Shown here: one piece after another, positions 1 to 7,738 of the stretch | Layout of the letters: each line of letters opens with the position of its first letter | Position numbering within the stretch: position 1 is the stretch's first letter | NCBI GenBank assembly: GCA_020723805.1 | Contig: DYID01000032.1 | Span: 1-35,689 of the forward strand | Direction of reading: 5' to 3' | DNA: 35,689 nucleotides | Origin: Anaerolinea sp. | GTDB taxonomy: Bacteria; Chloroflexota; Anaerolineae; Anaerolineales; Villigracilaceae | The notes under the pieces: model-generated | The model's input: the letters and a program-made list of their open reading frames with translations, nothing else | Told to the model about the DNA's origin: nothing | Database searches by the model: none | Translations under genes and position numbers: made by a program

Positions 1-49
1 TCAAGGGTAAAATCTCTATGCAATTACTCCTATCTGCGTAAGTACTGTA

Positions 50-73
50 ACTGATCACTGATAACTGATAACT
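50..73. repeat. Short tandem array (ACTGATA-type) upstream of E2
   Basis: Near-tandem copies of a 7-8 nt unit (CACTGATA, ACTGATA, ACTGATA) fill the space just before the ribosome binding site of the E2 gene. A related unit (CAGTGAGCAG, twice) recurs inside the E2 coding sequence at 337-360. The array belongs to the short-repeat layer that runs through this window. No promoter can be distinguished in it. Confidence 0.7.
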
Positions 74-85
74 CTGGAGAAAACC

Positions 86-1336
86 ATGGCAACCAAAGTT
101 CTAGTCCCCCTGCTCGGCGAAGGCGTCGAGGAAGTTACCGTAACCAAATGGCTCAAGAAGGAAGGCGATACGGTCAACGAACTGGAGCCTTTGCTCGAAG
201 TGAACACCGACAAGGTGGATACCGAAATCCCCGCGCCCGCTTCGGGGACGGTGTTGAAGATTCTCGCGCAAGAGGGAGCCCCTGCGAAGGTGGGACAATT
301 GCTGGCGATTATCGGGAAGCCGGGGGAGGCGGTAGACAGTGAGCAGTCATCAGTGAGCAGTGGCGCTCCTGCGCCCAAAGCCGCTATAGCCGCAGCCCAA
401 TTACCAATTACCAATGACCAATCTCCTGTCTCCAAACACGATCTCGGATTTATTTCCCCTGTCGTTGCCAAAATTGCCGCAGAGCATGGCGTGGATTTAT
501 CGCAGGTGAAAGGGACAGGCTTGAACGGGCGGATTACGAAGAATGATGTGCTGGCGTTTGTGGAAAGTGGAAAGCACCGCCCTGAGCCAGTCGAAGGGTC
601 GCAAGTCGCCCCCACTGTCCAGCCCATCTCGCATCCCGCAACTCCTATCCCCGCTCAAGGCGACCAACTCATCCGACATTCCACCATCCGCAAGCAAATC
701 GCCGAGCACATGGTCATGTCCAAGCACACCTCGCCGCACGTGCTGACTGTCATGGAAGCGGACATGAGCCGCGTGGTCAAGCACCGCGCCGCCAACAAGG
801 AGATGTTCGCGCGCGACGGGGTCAATCTCACCTTCACGGCGTATTTCATGATGGCAATCGTGGCGGGACTGAAAGCCTATCCGCTCGTCAACTCCTCGTG
901 GACGGATGAAGGTCTGCTGGTTCACAAGGCAATCAACATCGGCATGGCGACCTCGCTGGGCGAGGAGGGCTTGATCGTCCCCGTCATCAAAGGCGCGGAC
1001 AATCTCTCGCTTCTCGCAATGGCTCGCACGATCAACGACCTCGCCAACCGCGCCCGCGCCAAGAAACTCCAGCCCGACGAAGTCAAAGGCGGGACGTTCA
1101 CGCTGACCAATCACGGCATCAGCGGCTCGCTGTTTGCCTTCCCCGTCATCAACCAGCCGCAGTGCGGAATCCTCGGCGTCGGCGCGATGCAAAAGCGGGT
1201 TGTGGTCATAGATGACGCCATCGCCATCCGCCCGATGGTGTATCTCTCGTTCGTGTTCGATCACCGCATTTTGGATGGCGCGTCGGCGGATAATTTCTTG
1301 ATGAAGGTCAAAGAGACGCTGGAGAATTGGGCGTAG
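86..1336 (+). CDS. Dihydrolipoamide acyltransferase (E2 of a 2-oxoacid dehydrogenase complex)
   Basis: E2 core of a pyruvate or branched-chain 2-oxoacid dehydrogenase complex: it carries acyl groups on lipoyl-lysine and transfers them to CoA. Domains in order are a lipoyl domain (about residues 1-78, lipoylated K43 in TDKVDT), a flexible linker, a peripheral subunit-binding domain (about 119-160, ISPVVAKIAAEHGVDL then GTGLNGRITKNDV), a second linker, and the catalytic domain (about 195-416) with the HxxxDG motif at H393/D397 (DHRILDGA). The start is supported by GGAG at 76-79, six bases before ATG. Both linkers contain dispersed repeats in frame: residues about 85-93, 104-116 and 163-172 (KHRPEPVEGS). 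E1 and E3 are not in the window; upstream E1 genes would be expected. Substrate cannot be decided from sequence alone. Confidence 0.93.
   Translation: MATKVLVPLLGEGVEEVTVTKWLKKEGDTVNELEPLLEVNTDKVDTEIPAPASGTVLKILAQEGAPAKVGQLLAIIGKPGEAVDSEQSSVSSGAPAPKAAIAAAQLPITNDQSPVSKHDLGFISPVVAKIAAEHGVDLSQVKGTGLNGRITKNDVLAFVESGKHRPEPVEGSQVAPTVQPISHPATPIPAQGDQLIRHSTIRKQIAEHMVMSKHTSPHVLTVMEADMSRVVKHRAANKEMFARDGVNLTFTAYFMMAIVAGLKAYPLVNSSWTDEGLLVHKAINIGMATSLGEEGLIVPVIKGADNLSLLAMARTINDLANRARAKKLQPDEVKGGTFTLTNHGISGSLFAFPVINQPQCGILGVGAMQKRVVVIDDAIAIRPMVYLSFVFDHRILDGASADNFLMKVKETLENWA
397..425. repeat. Intragenic heptamer repeat in E2 linker
   Basis: CCAATTACCAATTACC-type repeat embedded in the coding sequence and read as about residues 104-116 (QLPITNDQSPVS). 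The same family lies intergenically at 4590-4620, 31930-31941 and 32046-32060, and inside the GT4 gene. It falls in the disordered linker between lipoyl and subunit-binding domains, where extra residues should be tolerated. A second family (CAGTGAGCAG twice, 14 bp apart) lies just upstream at 337-360. Confidence 0.8.
575..602. repeat. Intragenic palindromic-type repeat coding RPEPVEGS
   Basis: The core CCTGAGCCAGTCGAAGGGTC is read in frame as RPEPVEGS in the second E2 linker. A close relative, CCTGAGCGTGTCGAAGGGTC on the minus strand at 27599-27623, is read in the same frame as RPERVEGS in an unrelated membrane protein. It therefore behaves as a dispersed element and not as native E2 sequence. 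Confidence 0.8.
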
Positions 1337-1346
1337 TTTGAATCCC

Positions 1347-1465
1347 GAGAGTGTCTAAAAGAATGGGCTAAAGTTTTTTCTGCCACAGAGATCACAGAGA
1401 TCTCTGAGAAAAATCTCAAAATCTCTGCGCTCTCTGTGGCTAAGCCCACGACATTAGACACTCCC
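1347..1465. mobile_element. 119-bp MITE-like element, copy 1, with 8-bp TSD
   Basis: The element begins GAGAGTGTCTAA and ends TTAGACACTCCC, so its termini are imperfect inverted repeats; an inner GGGCT/AGCCC pair extends them. It is flanked by a perfect 8-bp direct repeat TGAATCCC (1339-1346 and 1466-1473). The interior holds the palindrome CAGAGATCTCTG and a CCACAGAG/CTCTGTGG inverted pair. It differs from copy 2 (16554-16672) at only four visible positions. It has no coding capacity, so it is presumably moved by a transposase elsewhere. It sits between the convergent stops of E2 and the glycosidase, where its stem-loops could also act as a transcription stop. Confidence 0.9.
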
Positions 1466-1500
1466 TGAATCCCTGCCCCTTGTTAAGCGCTTTTCGACCA

Positions 1501-3873
1501 TCACAACTCCACCACCGTCGGCTCTGACCCCGTGACTGTCACCGATTTGCCGTTGGGGAACACCACCTCGGTGCTGTTTGCCCCGCGAATCACCTTCAAG
1601 CCTCGATATTCCACAATGACATCCCAAGGGAAGGGATTGCTTCCCTCCAGCCGCACGCGGGTCGGCGAGAGAATCTCCACCCCCAAAATTTTCAAGAACA
1701 ACCCCACAGACGCCAATCCGCTCAAGGCGTTGCGCTCGCCGATGCCCGCCCCTTTCTCGGCGTGATAACGCGCCGAAAAGGCGCGGTTCTGTTTCAAATT
1801 CTGAATCACGGCAGACATGTTCCTCACGAACAGCCGCGCCGCATCCGGGCGGAAGCCGTAGTGGAGCAGTCCCTCGCAAATCAACAGGTTCCAGGGGAGG
1901 TGAACAGCCTGGGTCACCGACTCCGCCTCCCGTACGCGCGAAGCGAAAGACGGGCAGGCAGGCACGCCAAAGGCGCGGTGGAAGCGTTTGGAATCCAGCA
2001 GGGCGCGTCCGATCATAATCTGTGCGTGCTGAGCGTCGGGCATGCCCGCCCAAAGCGGCGTAAAGAGCGTGTGGTCTTCCAGCGAAAAATCCAGCGTGCG
2101 TACCGTCACCGTATCGCCCTCTTCCAAATTTTTGACGATCATCTTCGCCAGTTTGGGATACACCTTGCGGGTGGTGTACACTGCCCCGCCCTCGCGCCAT
2201 TGATAATCGCCGGCGGAGATGACCTCATCCGCCGCCTTGGTGGCAAATTGATGCAGACGTATCTGCGGGCGCTTCGCCGCTGGACCTTTGGACTGCACCT
2301 CGATCAACAAGCGCACCGGCGTTTCGAACTTCAACTTCGGGCTGACCGTGCCGGCGCCTTTCTGCTGAAAGAGAACCTTTCCCGCCCCGCCTGTGCCGGT
2401 TTCCCGGTCGCGGTAGTGATACAACCCGCTGCGCGCGTTCCAAGCCGCTTCGACGGATGCCCGCAGTTTGGCGGCTTGCTCGCGAAGCAAAGTTTGTACG
2501 TCGTTCTTCCCCAGCAGGTCTGCCATGCGCAGGAGACATTCCGCTTCGCGGTACAACAGGGCAGCCAGCGACGGGCTGTGGACTTGGGTAATATCCACGC
2601 CCAGCGACCACGGATGCCAGGTATCGAACAACGGGTTGTCCTCGAAGCCGCTTTGCAGGACGTGCTTCCACTGCGGCACACCGTCGCGGTCTTTATCGTA
2701 TTCGGGGGAAAACCACGCCCAGAAGAATTTGTGCAAATTCGAAAACACGTCCTCAAGAAAGCGAACGTCCTCCGTGCATTCATAGATGCGCCATGCCAGG
2801 CTGGCAAGCAGAGGCGCGGCAAGATACCTCCCCCGCTGACCCGCCAGACCGGGCTTGCCGTCAATCGCTCCATCCTCCTGCTGGAGGGCAAGAAAATTGC
2901 GGAGCAGGTCTTTGGCAAACGGCGAAGCGGGCAGCACGCTGGCAAGGTAATATGCTTCCAGCGGAGTTTGTCCCTTCCATGAGGAGGGATAGTCGCTGCC
3001 ATCGCCTTTGGGTGAATAGCCATGATCGGGCTGGCGGGAGGAGACAAACGAGGCGTAGGGCAAATGCTGGCTGGGAGGGAACAACAACCCAAACCCTGCA
3101 CATTGACTCAAGGCAAATGCCGCATCCCAGTCGCGGTCGCCGGTGTGGATTTCCACCATCTGGCTGGCGTTGAGCAGCTCGATGCGGGCGCGTTCCGCCT
3201 CCCAGGGTCGGGCGGCGATTTGGCGGGCAAGGTCGAAGGAGGTTTGAAGCGACGGCGTGGCGGCTTGCACCCAGGTGAGTTGACGCGTCGCACCGGGACC
3301 CAGTTCGAGGTCCAGAAAGAGCGAGGAATGAGGTCCGCCGCCGGGCGCCGGTCCGCCGGTCAAAAAGAGGACGGGGAAGAGTCCGCTTGTTTGTCCCGCC
3401 AGCACGTTGACCATCTGCATCTGGGCGGCGGTCATGCGTTGCCCGTCGAGGGGAGCGAGCAGGGCGCAGACCTCCATACGGATGTTGCGCGTGGCAGTGG
3501 ACTGGTTGACGAGGGTGATGCGCCCGGCGACGGCGTTGGAGGCTGGAACCCAATACTCGGACGTTACGTCTAGGCTGGGAAGAGGCGAGTAATCAACGAT
3601 GAGAAAGTTCGGGTAAAAGCGGCGGATGACCGGCGGCGAGACGAATTCGGACGGATTGCTGACCGATTTGCCGTTTTCGTTGAAGCGAGGAAAGATGCGC
3701 ATGGCTTTGGCGCGCAAGCCAAAGGTGGTGCGAAGCGAGAGCGCGGAAGGCTCGCCGCCGCCGAAGGTCAGTTCCCAAATATGATCGTTGAAATAGTCGG
3801 GTGTGGAAAGGCGTGAATCCGCCGCCAGGGTCAGGTAGAGCGGGTCGCCGGGAGCAAGGGACCAGTCACGCAT
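1501..3873 (-). CDS. Putative GH63-like (alpha/alpha)6 six-hairpin glycoside hydrolase
   Basis: 790 residues with no signal peptide, so probably cytoplasmic. Residues about 1-240 look like an N-terminal beta-sandwich, as in glycogen-debranching and GH63-type enzymes. Residues about 250-500 and 600-770 look like the (alpha/alpha)6 barrel. The segment DRDGVPQWKHVLQSGFEDNP (about 396-414) resembles the GH63 catalytic-loop pattern with an acid near GxDN, and FTPLWAG (about 604-610) is another barrel signature. Between them, about residues 500-600 form a beta-rich, lysine-rich insert that is not typical of the barrel. Expected activity is hydrolysis of an alpha-glucoside or alpha-mannoside such as a compatible solute or storage glycan, but the substrate is unknown. 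A TACAAT box 7 nt before the ATG suggests a leaderless mRNA. Confidence 0.6.
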   Translation of the reverse strand: MRDWSLAPGDPLYLTLAADSRLSTPDYFNDHIWELTFGGGEPSALSLRTTFGLRAKAMRIFPRFNENGKSVSNPSEFVSPPVIRRFYPNFLIVDYSPLPSLDVTSEYWVPASNAVAGRITLVNQSTATRNIRMEVCALLAPLDGQRMTAAQMQMVNVLAGQTSGLFPVLFLTGGPAPGGGPHSSLFLDLELGPGATRQLTWVQAATPSLQTSFDLARQIAARPWEAERARIELLNASQMVEIHTGDRDWDAAFALSQCAGFGLLFPPSQHLPYASFVSSRQPDHGYSPKGDGSDYPSSWKGQTPLEAYYLASVLPASPFAKDLLRNFLALQQEDGAIDGKPGLAGQRGRYLAAPLLASLAWRIYECTEDVRFLEDVFSNLHKFFWAWFSPEYDKDRDGVPQWKHVLQSGFEDNPLFDTWHPWSLGVDITQVHSPSLAALLYREAECLLRMADLLGKNDVQTLLREQAAKLRASVEAAWNARSGLYHYRDRETGTGGAGKVLFQQKGAGTVSPKLKFETPVRLLIEVQSKGPAAKRPQIRLHQFATKAADEVISAGDYQWREGGAVYTTRKVYPKLAKMIVKNLEEGDTVTVRTLDFSLEDHTLFTPLWAGMPDAQHAQIMIGRALLDSKRFHRAFGVPACPSFASRVREAESVTQAVHLPWNLLICEGLLHYGFRPDAARLFVRNMSAVIQNLKQNRAFSARYHAEKGAGIGERNALSGLASVGLFLKILGVEILSPTRVRLEGSNPFPWDVIVEYRGLKVIRGANSTEVVFPNGKSVTVTGSEPTVVEL

Positions 3874-3880
3874 GGGTCGT

Positions 3881-3886
3881 ATTGTA
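3881..3886 (-). promoter_or_regulatory. -10 box for leaderless glycosidase transcript
   Basis: TACAAT on the minus strand ends 7 nt before the ATG at 3873, placing the transcription start at or next to the A of the ATG. No Shine-Dalgarno sequence is present. No convincing -35 box is seen. Confidence 0.6.
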
Positions 3887-3913
3887 CGGGCAGTTCGTCA
3901 AGAGGTCAAAGGG

Positions 3914-3919
3914 TATAAT
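3914..3919 (+). promoter_or_regulatory. Candidate -10 box upstream of maoC-like gene
   Basis: TATAAT, 129 nt before the MaoC start codon, followed by the GATAGTCT repeat block. It is divergent from the glycosidase promoter 28 bp away. No clear -35 hexamer is visible. It is the best candidate for transcription of the plus-strand genes 4049-8984. Confidence 0.4.
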
Positions 3920-3929
3920 TTGGTCGCGT

Positions 3930-4025
3930 AGTTTGATAGTCTTGTAGTCTGATAGTCTTATAGTCGAATGGTCCTATGCCGCAATGGAATACAAACTATC
4001 AGACTATAAGACTCAAGACGATAAG
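3930..4025. repeat. GATAGTCT short repeats forming a long inverted repeat
   Basis: Four near-copies of an 8-nt unit (GATAGTCT and variants) at 3935-3965 are followed by inverse-complement units at 3996-4025. GTCTTGTAGTCTGATAG (3939-3955) pairs with CTATCAGACTATAAGAC (3996-4012) at 16 of 17 positions. In the mRNA leader of the maoC-like gene this would form a 17-bp hairpin. A single unit also occurs at 10217-10228 between recG and coaD. Confidence 0.75.
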
Positions 4026-4048
4026 ACTTACTCGAGGAGATTGAAATC

Positions 4049-4495
4049 ATGGGACTGTACTTCGAAGAATTCACCGTCGGGCAGAAAATCGTCACCGAAA
4101 AGCGGACGATTACCGAAGCCGACATCATGGATTTTGCGCGACTCTCCGGCGACGATAACCGCATCCACACCGACCCGGAGTTCAGCAAGACGACGCCCTT
4201 CGGCAGACAGATCGCACACGGGCTGCTGGGGCTGTCCATCGCTTCGGGGCTGGCGTGGAAGACCGGGCTGATGGACGGCACGGTCATCGCCTTCCGCGAA
4301 GTGAAGGAGTGGAAATTCGTCAAACCCGTCTTCATCGGCGACACCCTGCACGCCGAACTGGAAACCATCGAAACCAAAGCCCTGCCGCGCATCGGCGGCG
4401 GTTCGGTGACCATCGCCATCGAAGTGAAAAATCAAAACGATGAAGTCTGTCACCGCGGCACGTGGGTTGTGCTGATCATGAGCAAACCGGCTTGA
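4049..4495 (+). CDS. MaoC-like (R)-specific enoyl-CoA hydratase
   Basis: 148-residue hot-dog-fold protein of the MaoC dehydratase family. The family signature SGDDNRIHTD (residues about 31-40) followed by IAHGLL (about 56-61) supplies the catalytic Asp and His used to hydrate trans-2-enoyl-CoA to (R)-3-hydroxyacyl-CoA. Length fits the single-domain type. The start is chosen by GAGGAG about 10 nt upstream. The stop codon overlaps the first unit of a 14-bp tandem repeat. No fatty-acid or PHA genes are adjacent, so the true acyl substrate is open. A second, divergent MaoC protein is encoded at 19870-20280. Confidence 0.85.
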   Translation: MGLYFEEFTVGQKIVTEKRTITEADIMDFARLSGDDNRIHTDPEFSKTTPFGRQIAHGLLGLSIASGLAWKTGLMDGTVIAFREVKEWKFVKPVFIGDTLHAELETIETKALPRIGGGSVTIAIEVKNQNDEVCHRGTWVVLIMSKPA

Positions 4496-4579
4496 GATTT
4501 TAGATTTGAGATTTTAGATTTGAGATTTTAGATTTGCGATTTTAGATTTGCGATTTTGGATTTGCGATTTTGGATTTGC
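4494..4579. repeat. Six-copy 14-bp tandem repeat
   Basis: Unit GAGATTTTAGATTT is repeated three times (4494-4535), then GCGATTTTAGATTT once and GCGATTTTGGATTT twice. The array starts within the MaoC stop codon region and ends shortly before the heptamer array that leads into the PBP gene. The same motif GCGATTTTAGATT appears once inside the GT4 gene at 30400-30412, again next to ACCAATT-type heptamers, so the two repeat types travel together. Confidence 0.92.
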
Positions 4580-4586
4580 AAACTTA

Positions 4587-4623
4587 CCCATTTACCAATC
4601 ACCAATTACCAATAACCAATGAC
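4587..4623. repeat. ACCAATT heptamer array covering the PBP start codon
   Basis: Consecutive units ACCAATC, ACCAATT, ACCAATA and ACCAATG. The last unit contains the ATG used here as the PBP start (4619). No Shine-Dalgarno sequence lies upstream, because the repeat occupies that space. Insertion of the array may have reset or weakened translation initiation. Confidence 0.8.
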
Positions 4624-7600
4624 CAACGACGAAGAACGCGCCAAGCGCATCAAACGACTGCTGGACTCCGAAGCCGAAACGCGGGCGGAGCCTCCCTTCG
4701 ACTCGGAGAAAGACGAATCCCCGCAGGAAGGCACCACGCGCGCCGCGCCTCCGCGACGCACCCCCACACCTCCGCCTCCCATCGCGCTGGACAAGGACAA
4801 CATGCCCCTGCCTCGCCGCGTGGATCAGGTGGACCTGGGCAGTACGCGCGTCTCGCCTGCCGCCTATGAACCCGCAAGCCGCCCGCAAAACGGCATCTCC
4901 CAGCCTCGCAGCGCGTCCACGCCGCGCCCCAGTCAGCCGCCTCCCAGCCGCCCGCGCATCTCTCTAACCTGGCTGGGCGGTTCGTGGGGTTGTCTTCTGC
5001 GGGCGTTCATTTTTTCTCTGTTTGGGCTGGTCGTCCTTGCCGTCATCGGCGCGTCTGCGTTGATGATCACCTACTACCGCATCGCCCGCACCCTCCCCAG
5101 CGTGGACGACCTCCGCAACCGCGCCTCGCAATTCGAGACCACCCGCATCCTTGACCGCTACGGCAACCCGCTCTATGAAATCCTCGACCCCAACGCCGGG
5201 CGCCGCACCTACGTCCCGCTCGACAAAATCTCCCCGGCGCTCGTCGCGGCGACGATTGCCACCGAAGACCAGGACTTTTACACTCATCCCGGCTTCGACC
5301 CGGTAGCCATCATCCGCGCGCTATGGGTCAACTACCGCACCGGCGGCGAGGGCGGAGGCGCCTCCACCATCACCCAGCAGTTGGCGCGCGCCCTTCTGCT
5401 CTCGCCCGAAGAACGCGCCCAGCGCACCTATCAGCGTAAGGCGCGTGAAATCATCCTCGCCGCCGAAATCACCCGCCGCTACTCCAAGGACGAAATCCTC
5501 GAACTCTATCTGAACGAAATCTACTACGGCAACCTTGCCTACGGCATCGAAGCCGCCGCCGAGACCTATTTCGGCAAGACCGCCAACCAACTCACCCTGG
5601 CAGAAGCCTCCTTCCTGGCGGGTCTTCCCCAATCCCCAGCCGTCTACGACATCTACACCAACCGCGACGTGACCCTGCGCCGCCAGCAGCAGGTACTCGT
5701 CCTCATGTACGAGTTGAGCCAGCAGCGAGGCTGCATCGAAGTCAGCAACAGCGACGTTCCCATCTGTGTGGATGCCCCGACCATCCTCAACGCCGCCGAC
5801 GAAATGAAAGCCCGCGTCTTCGCCGCCCCCAACATTGACGCCCGTTACCCACACTGGGTCAACTTCGTCCGCTCGCAGTTGGAATCGCAATACGACGCCC
5901 AAACCATCTACCGCTCCGGCTTCATCGTTTACACCACTCTCGACCCCAACCTGCAAAACGAGGCGCAGCGACTGGTCACCGAACAGGTGGCGGCGCTCGC
6001 CGACAAAAACGCCCGCAACGGCGCGCTGGTTGCCATCAAACCCTCCACCGGCGAAATCCTCGCCATGGTCGGCTCGCCCGATTTCAACAACGCCGCCATC
6101 TCCGGGCAGGTCAACATGGCAACCAGCCCCACGCGCCAGCCGGGTTCCTCCATCAAACCCATCACCTACGTCGCCGCCTTCGAAAAAGGTTGGACGCCCG
6201 CCACTTGGATTTGGGATGTCCCCACCGAATTTCCCGACGGCGCCAACCCGCCCTACGTCCCCAAAAACTACGATGACAAATTTCACGGCGGCATGACCGT
6301 CCGCACGGCGCTGGCAAACTCCTTCAACATCCCCGCCGTCAAGGCGCTGCAATTCGTCGGCGTCTATGACGACCCGACCACCCCCGAAAAAGACGGCATG
6401 ATTGCCATGGCGGAACGCCTCGGCATCACCAGCCTCACCCGCCCCGACTACGGTCTCGCCCTCACACTGGGCGGCGGCGAAGTCAGCCTGCTCGAGATGA
6501 CCTCCGCTTTCTCCGTCTTTGCCAACAGCGGCAAAAAAGTTCCCCCCGTTGCCATCCTCAAAATCGTGGACTTCGAGGGCAACGTCATCTATGAATATAA
6601 GCCGCCCGAAGGCGAACAGGTCATCCGCCCTGAACATGCCTTCCTCATCTCCTCCATCCTCTCCGATAACGAAGCCCGCTCGTGGATGTTCGGGCGCAAC
6701 TCCGTCCTCAACCTGCCCTTTCCTGCCGCCGCCAAAACCGGCACCACCAACGACTTCCGCGACAACTGGACGCTGGGCTACACCCCCGACGTCGCCGCCG
6801 GAGTCTGGGTGGGTAACGCCGACTACACCCCCATGGTCAATACCACCGGTTTGAGCGGCGCCGCGCCCATCTGGTCGCAGTTCATGCAGTTCGCCGTGCC
6901 TTACGTCACCGGCAGCAATCCGCGCCCCTTCACCATCCCGCCCGGCGTCACCGAATACATCATCTGCAACCTTTCCGGCACCGAGCCCTCGCAGTGGTGC
7001 CGAGGCGGTCAGCGCAGCGAATTCTTCGCCAGCGACCAGCCGCCCCTCCCGCGCAGTCAGGACCTGCTCACCAAAACCACGATAGACACCTGGACCGGTC
7101 TCATTGCCGGCGATGCCTGCCCCGACTACGCCAAAGAAGAAATGGTCATGAACGTGAGCGATGAATGGGCGCGCAAATGGTTCAAAACCGGCGACGGACG
7201 CGCCTGGCTCGAAGCGCACGACTTCCCCCGCAACCCCTTCTTCAAACCCGAACGCGAATGCAGCACCGACGACCCGCGTCCCATCCTGCAATTCGCCAAC
7301 CTGCGCGAAAACCATGTCATCACCGAGACTCCGCTCGAAATCCGCGCCGTCATCAACGTCACCAAAGGCGACTTCACCGGCTGGCGGCTCGAATACGGGC
7401 GCGGCGACGACCCCGCCGAATGGACGCTCCTCGCCGAAGGGCGCAACAAATACGAACAGCCCGACCTCATCTACACCTGGAACTTGCAGGAAGTCCAAGA
7501 GAACCGCATCACCCTGCGCCTCTACCTCATGAACGGCGAGGACTTCTACGCCGAAAAACGCATCTTCCTGACCCTGAGCCTGCCCACTCCAACCCCCGAA

Positions 7601-7738
7601 CCGACCCTCACCCCCACCCTCGTCCCGCCAACGACAGCGCCTACCGAGACCCTCACGCCCCTGCCGTCGTTCACACCGCCGCCTACCGACACGCCGTTGC
7701 CGCCTCCTACCGAAACAGCCACCCCGTCCGCGCCATGA
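4619..7738 (+). CDS. Class A penicillin-binding protein (PBP1A type)
   Basis: 1039 residues; bifunctional peptidoglycan synthase. A cytoplasmic, charged, proline-rich N-terminus (1-115) is followed by one membrane anchor (about 124-152). The GT51 glycosyltransferase domain (about 165-345) has catalytic E216 in ATEDQDFYTHPGFD plus GASTITQQLARALL. The transpeptidase domain (about 465-760) has SxxK at S510/K513 (GSSIKP), SFN at 568-570 and KTG at 706-708. A beta-rich C-terminal module (about 850-975) and a PT-rich tail (about 978-1039) follow; the tail probably spans or contacts the cell wall. The start lies in a heptamer array with no ribosome binding site. A later ATG at 4802 is possible but would remove part of the cytoplasmic segment. 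The stop overlaps the ywbE start (ATGA). Confidence 0.95.
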   Translation: MTNDEERAKRIKRLLDSEAETRAEPPFDSEKDESPQEGTTRAAPPRRTPTPPPPIALDKDNMPLPRRVDQVDLGSTRVSPAAYEPASRPQNGISQPRSASTPRPSQPPPSRPRISLTWLGGSWGCLLRAFIFSLFGLVVLAVIGASALMITYYRIARTLPSVDDLRNRASQFETTRILDRYGNPLYEILDPNAGRRTYVPLDKISPALVAATIATEDQDFYTHPGFDPVAIIRALWVNYRTGGEGGGASTITQQLARALLLSPEERAQRTYQRKAREIILAAEITRRYSKDEILELYLNEIYYGNLAYGIEAAAETYFGKTANQLTLAEASFLAGLPQSPAVYDIYTNRDVTLRRQQQVLVLMYELSQQRGCIEVSNSDVPICVDAPTILNAADEMKARVFAAPNIDARYPHWVNFVRSQLESQYDAQTIYRSGFIVYTTLDPNLQNEAQRLVTEQVAALADKNARNGALVAIKPSTGEILAMVGSPDFNNAAISGQVNMATSPTRQPGSSIKPITYVAAFEKGWTPATWIWDVPTEFPDGANPPYVPKNYDDKFHGGMTVRTALANSFNIPAVKALQFVGVYDDPTTPEKDGMIAMAERLGITSLTRPDYGLALTLGGGEVSLLEMTSAFSVFANSGKKVPPVAILKIVDFEGNVIYEYKPPEGEQVIRPEHAFLISSILSDNEARSWMFGRNSVLNLPFPAAAKTGTTNDFRDNWTLGYTPDVAAGVWVGNADYTPMVNTTGLSGAAPIWSQFMQFAVPYVTGSNPRPFTIPPGVTEYIICNLSGTEPSQWCRGGQRSEFFASDQPPLPRSQDLLTKTTIDTWTGLIAGDACPDYAKEEMVMNVSDEWARKWFKTGDGRAWLEAHDFPRNPFFKPERECSTDDPRPILQFANLRENHVITETPLEIRAVINVTKGDFTGWRLEYGRGDDPAEWTLLAEGRNKYEQPDLIYTWNLQEVQENRITLRLYLMNGEDFYAEKRIFLTLSLPTPTPEPTLTPTLVPPTTAPTETLTPLPSFTPPPTDTPLPPPTETATPSAP

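Noticed and set aside
1347-1465. Dedicated bidirectional terminator between E2 and the glycosidase
   Set aside because: A terminator effect is possible, but the identical sequence elsewhere with its own target duplication shows it is an inserted element first.
3930-4025. Riboswitch upstream of the maoC-like gene
   Set aside because: The pairing is explained by inverted copies of an 8-nt repeat, and no known aptamer consensus was recognised.
4494-4579. CRISPR array
   Set aside because: Units are contiguous 14-mers with no spacers, and no cas genes are present; it is a simple tandem repeat.
5321-7498. Long open frame (725 codons) opposite the PBP gene
   Set aside because: Gly/Val/Asp-rich low-complexity product with no family motif; it is the complement of GC-rich codons of a well-supported PBP.
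7165-7734. Upstream extension of the YwbE frame inside the PBP gene
   Set aside because: The family match begins at 7735; the rest is an Arg/Pro/His-rich shadow of PBP codons.
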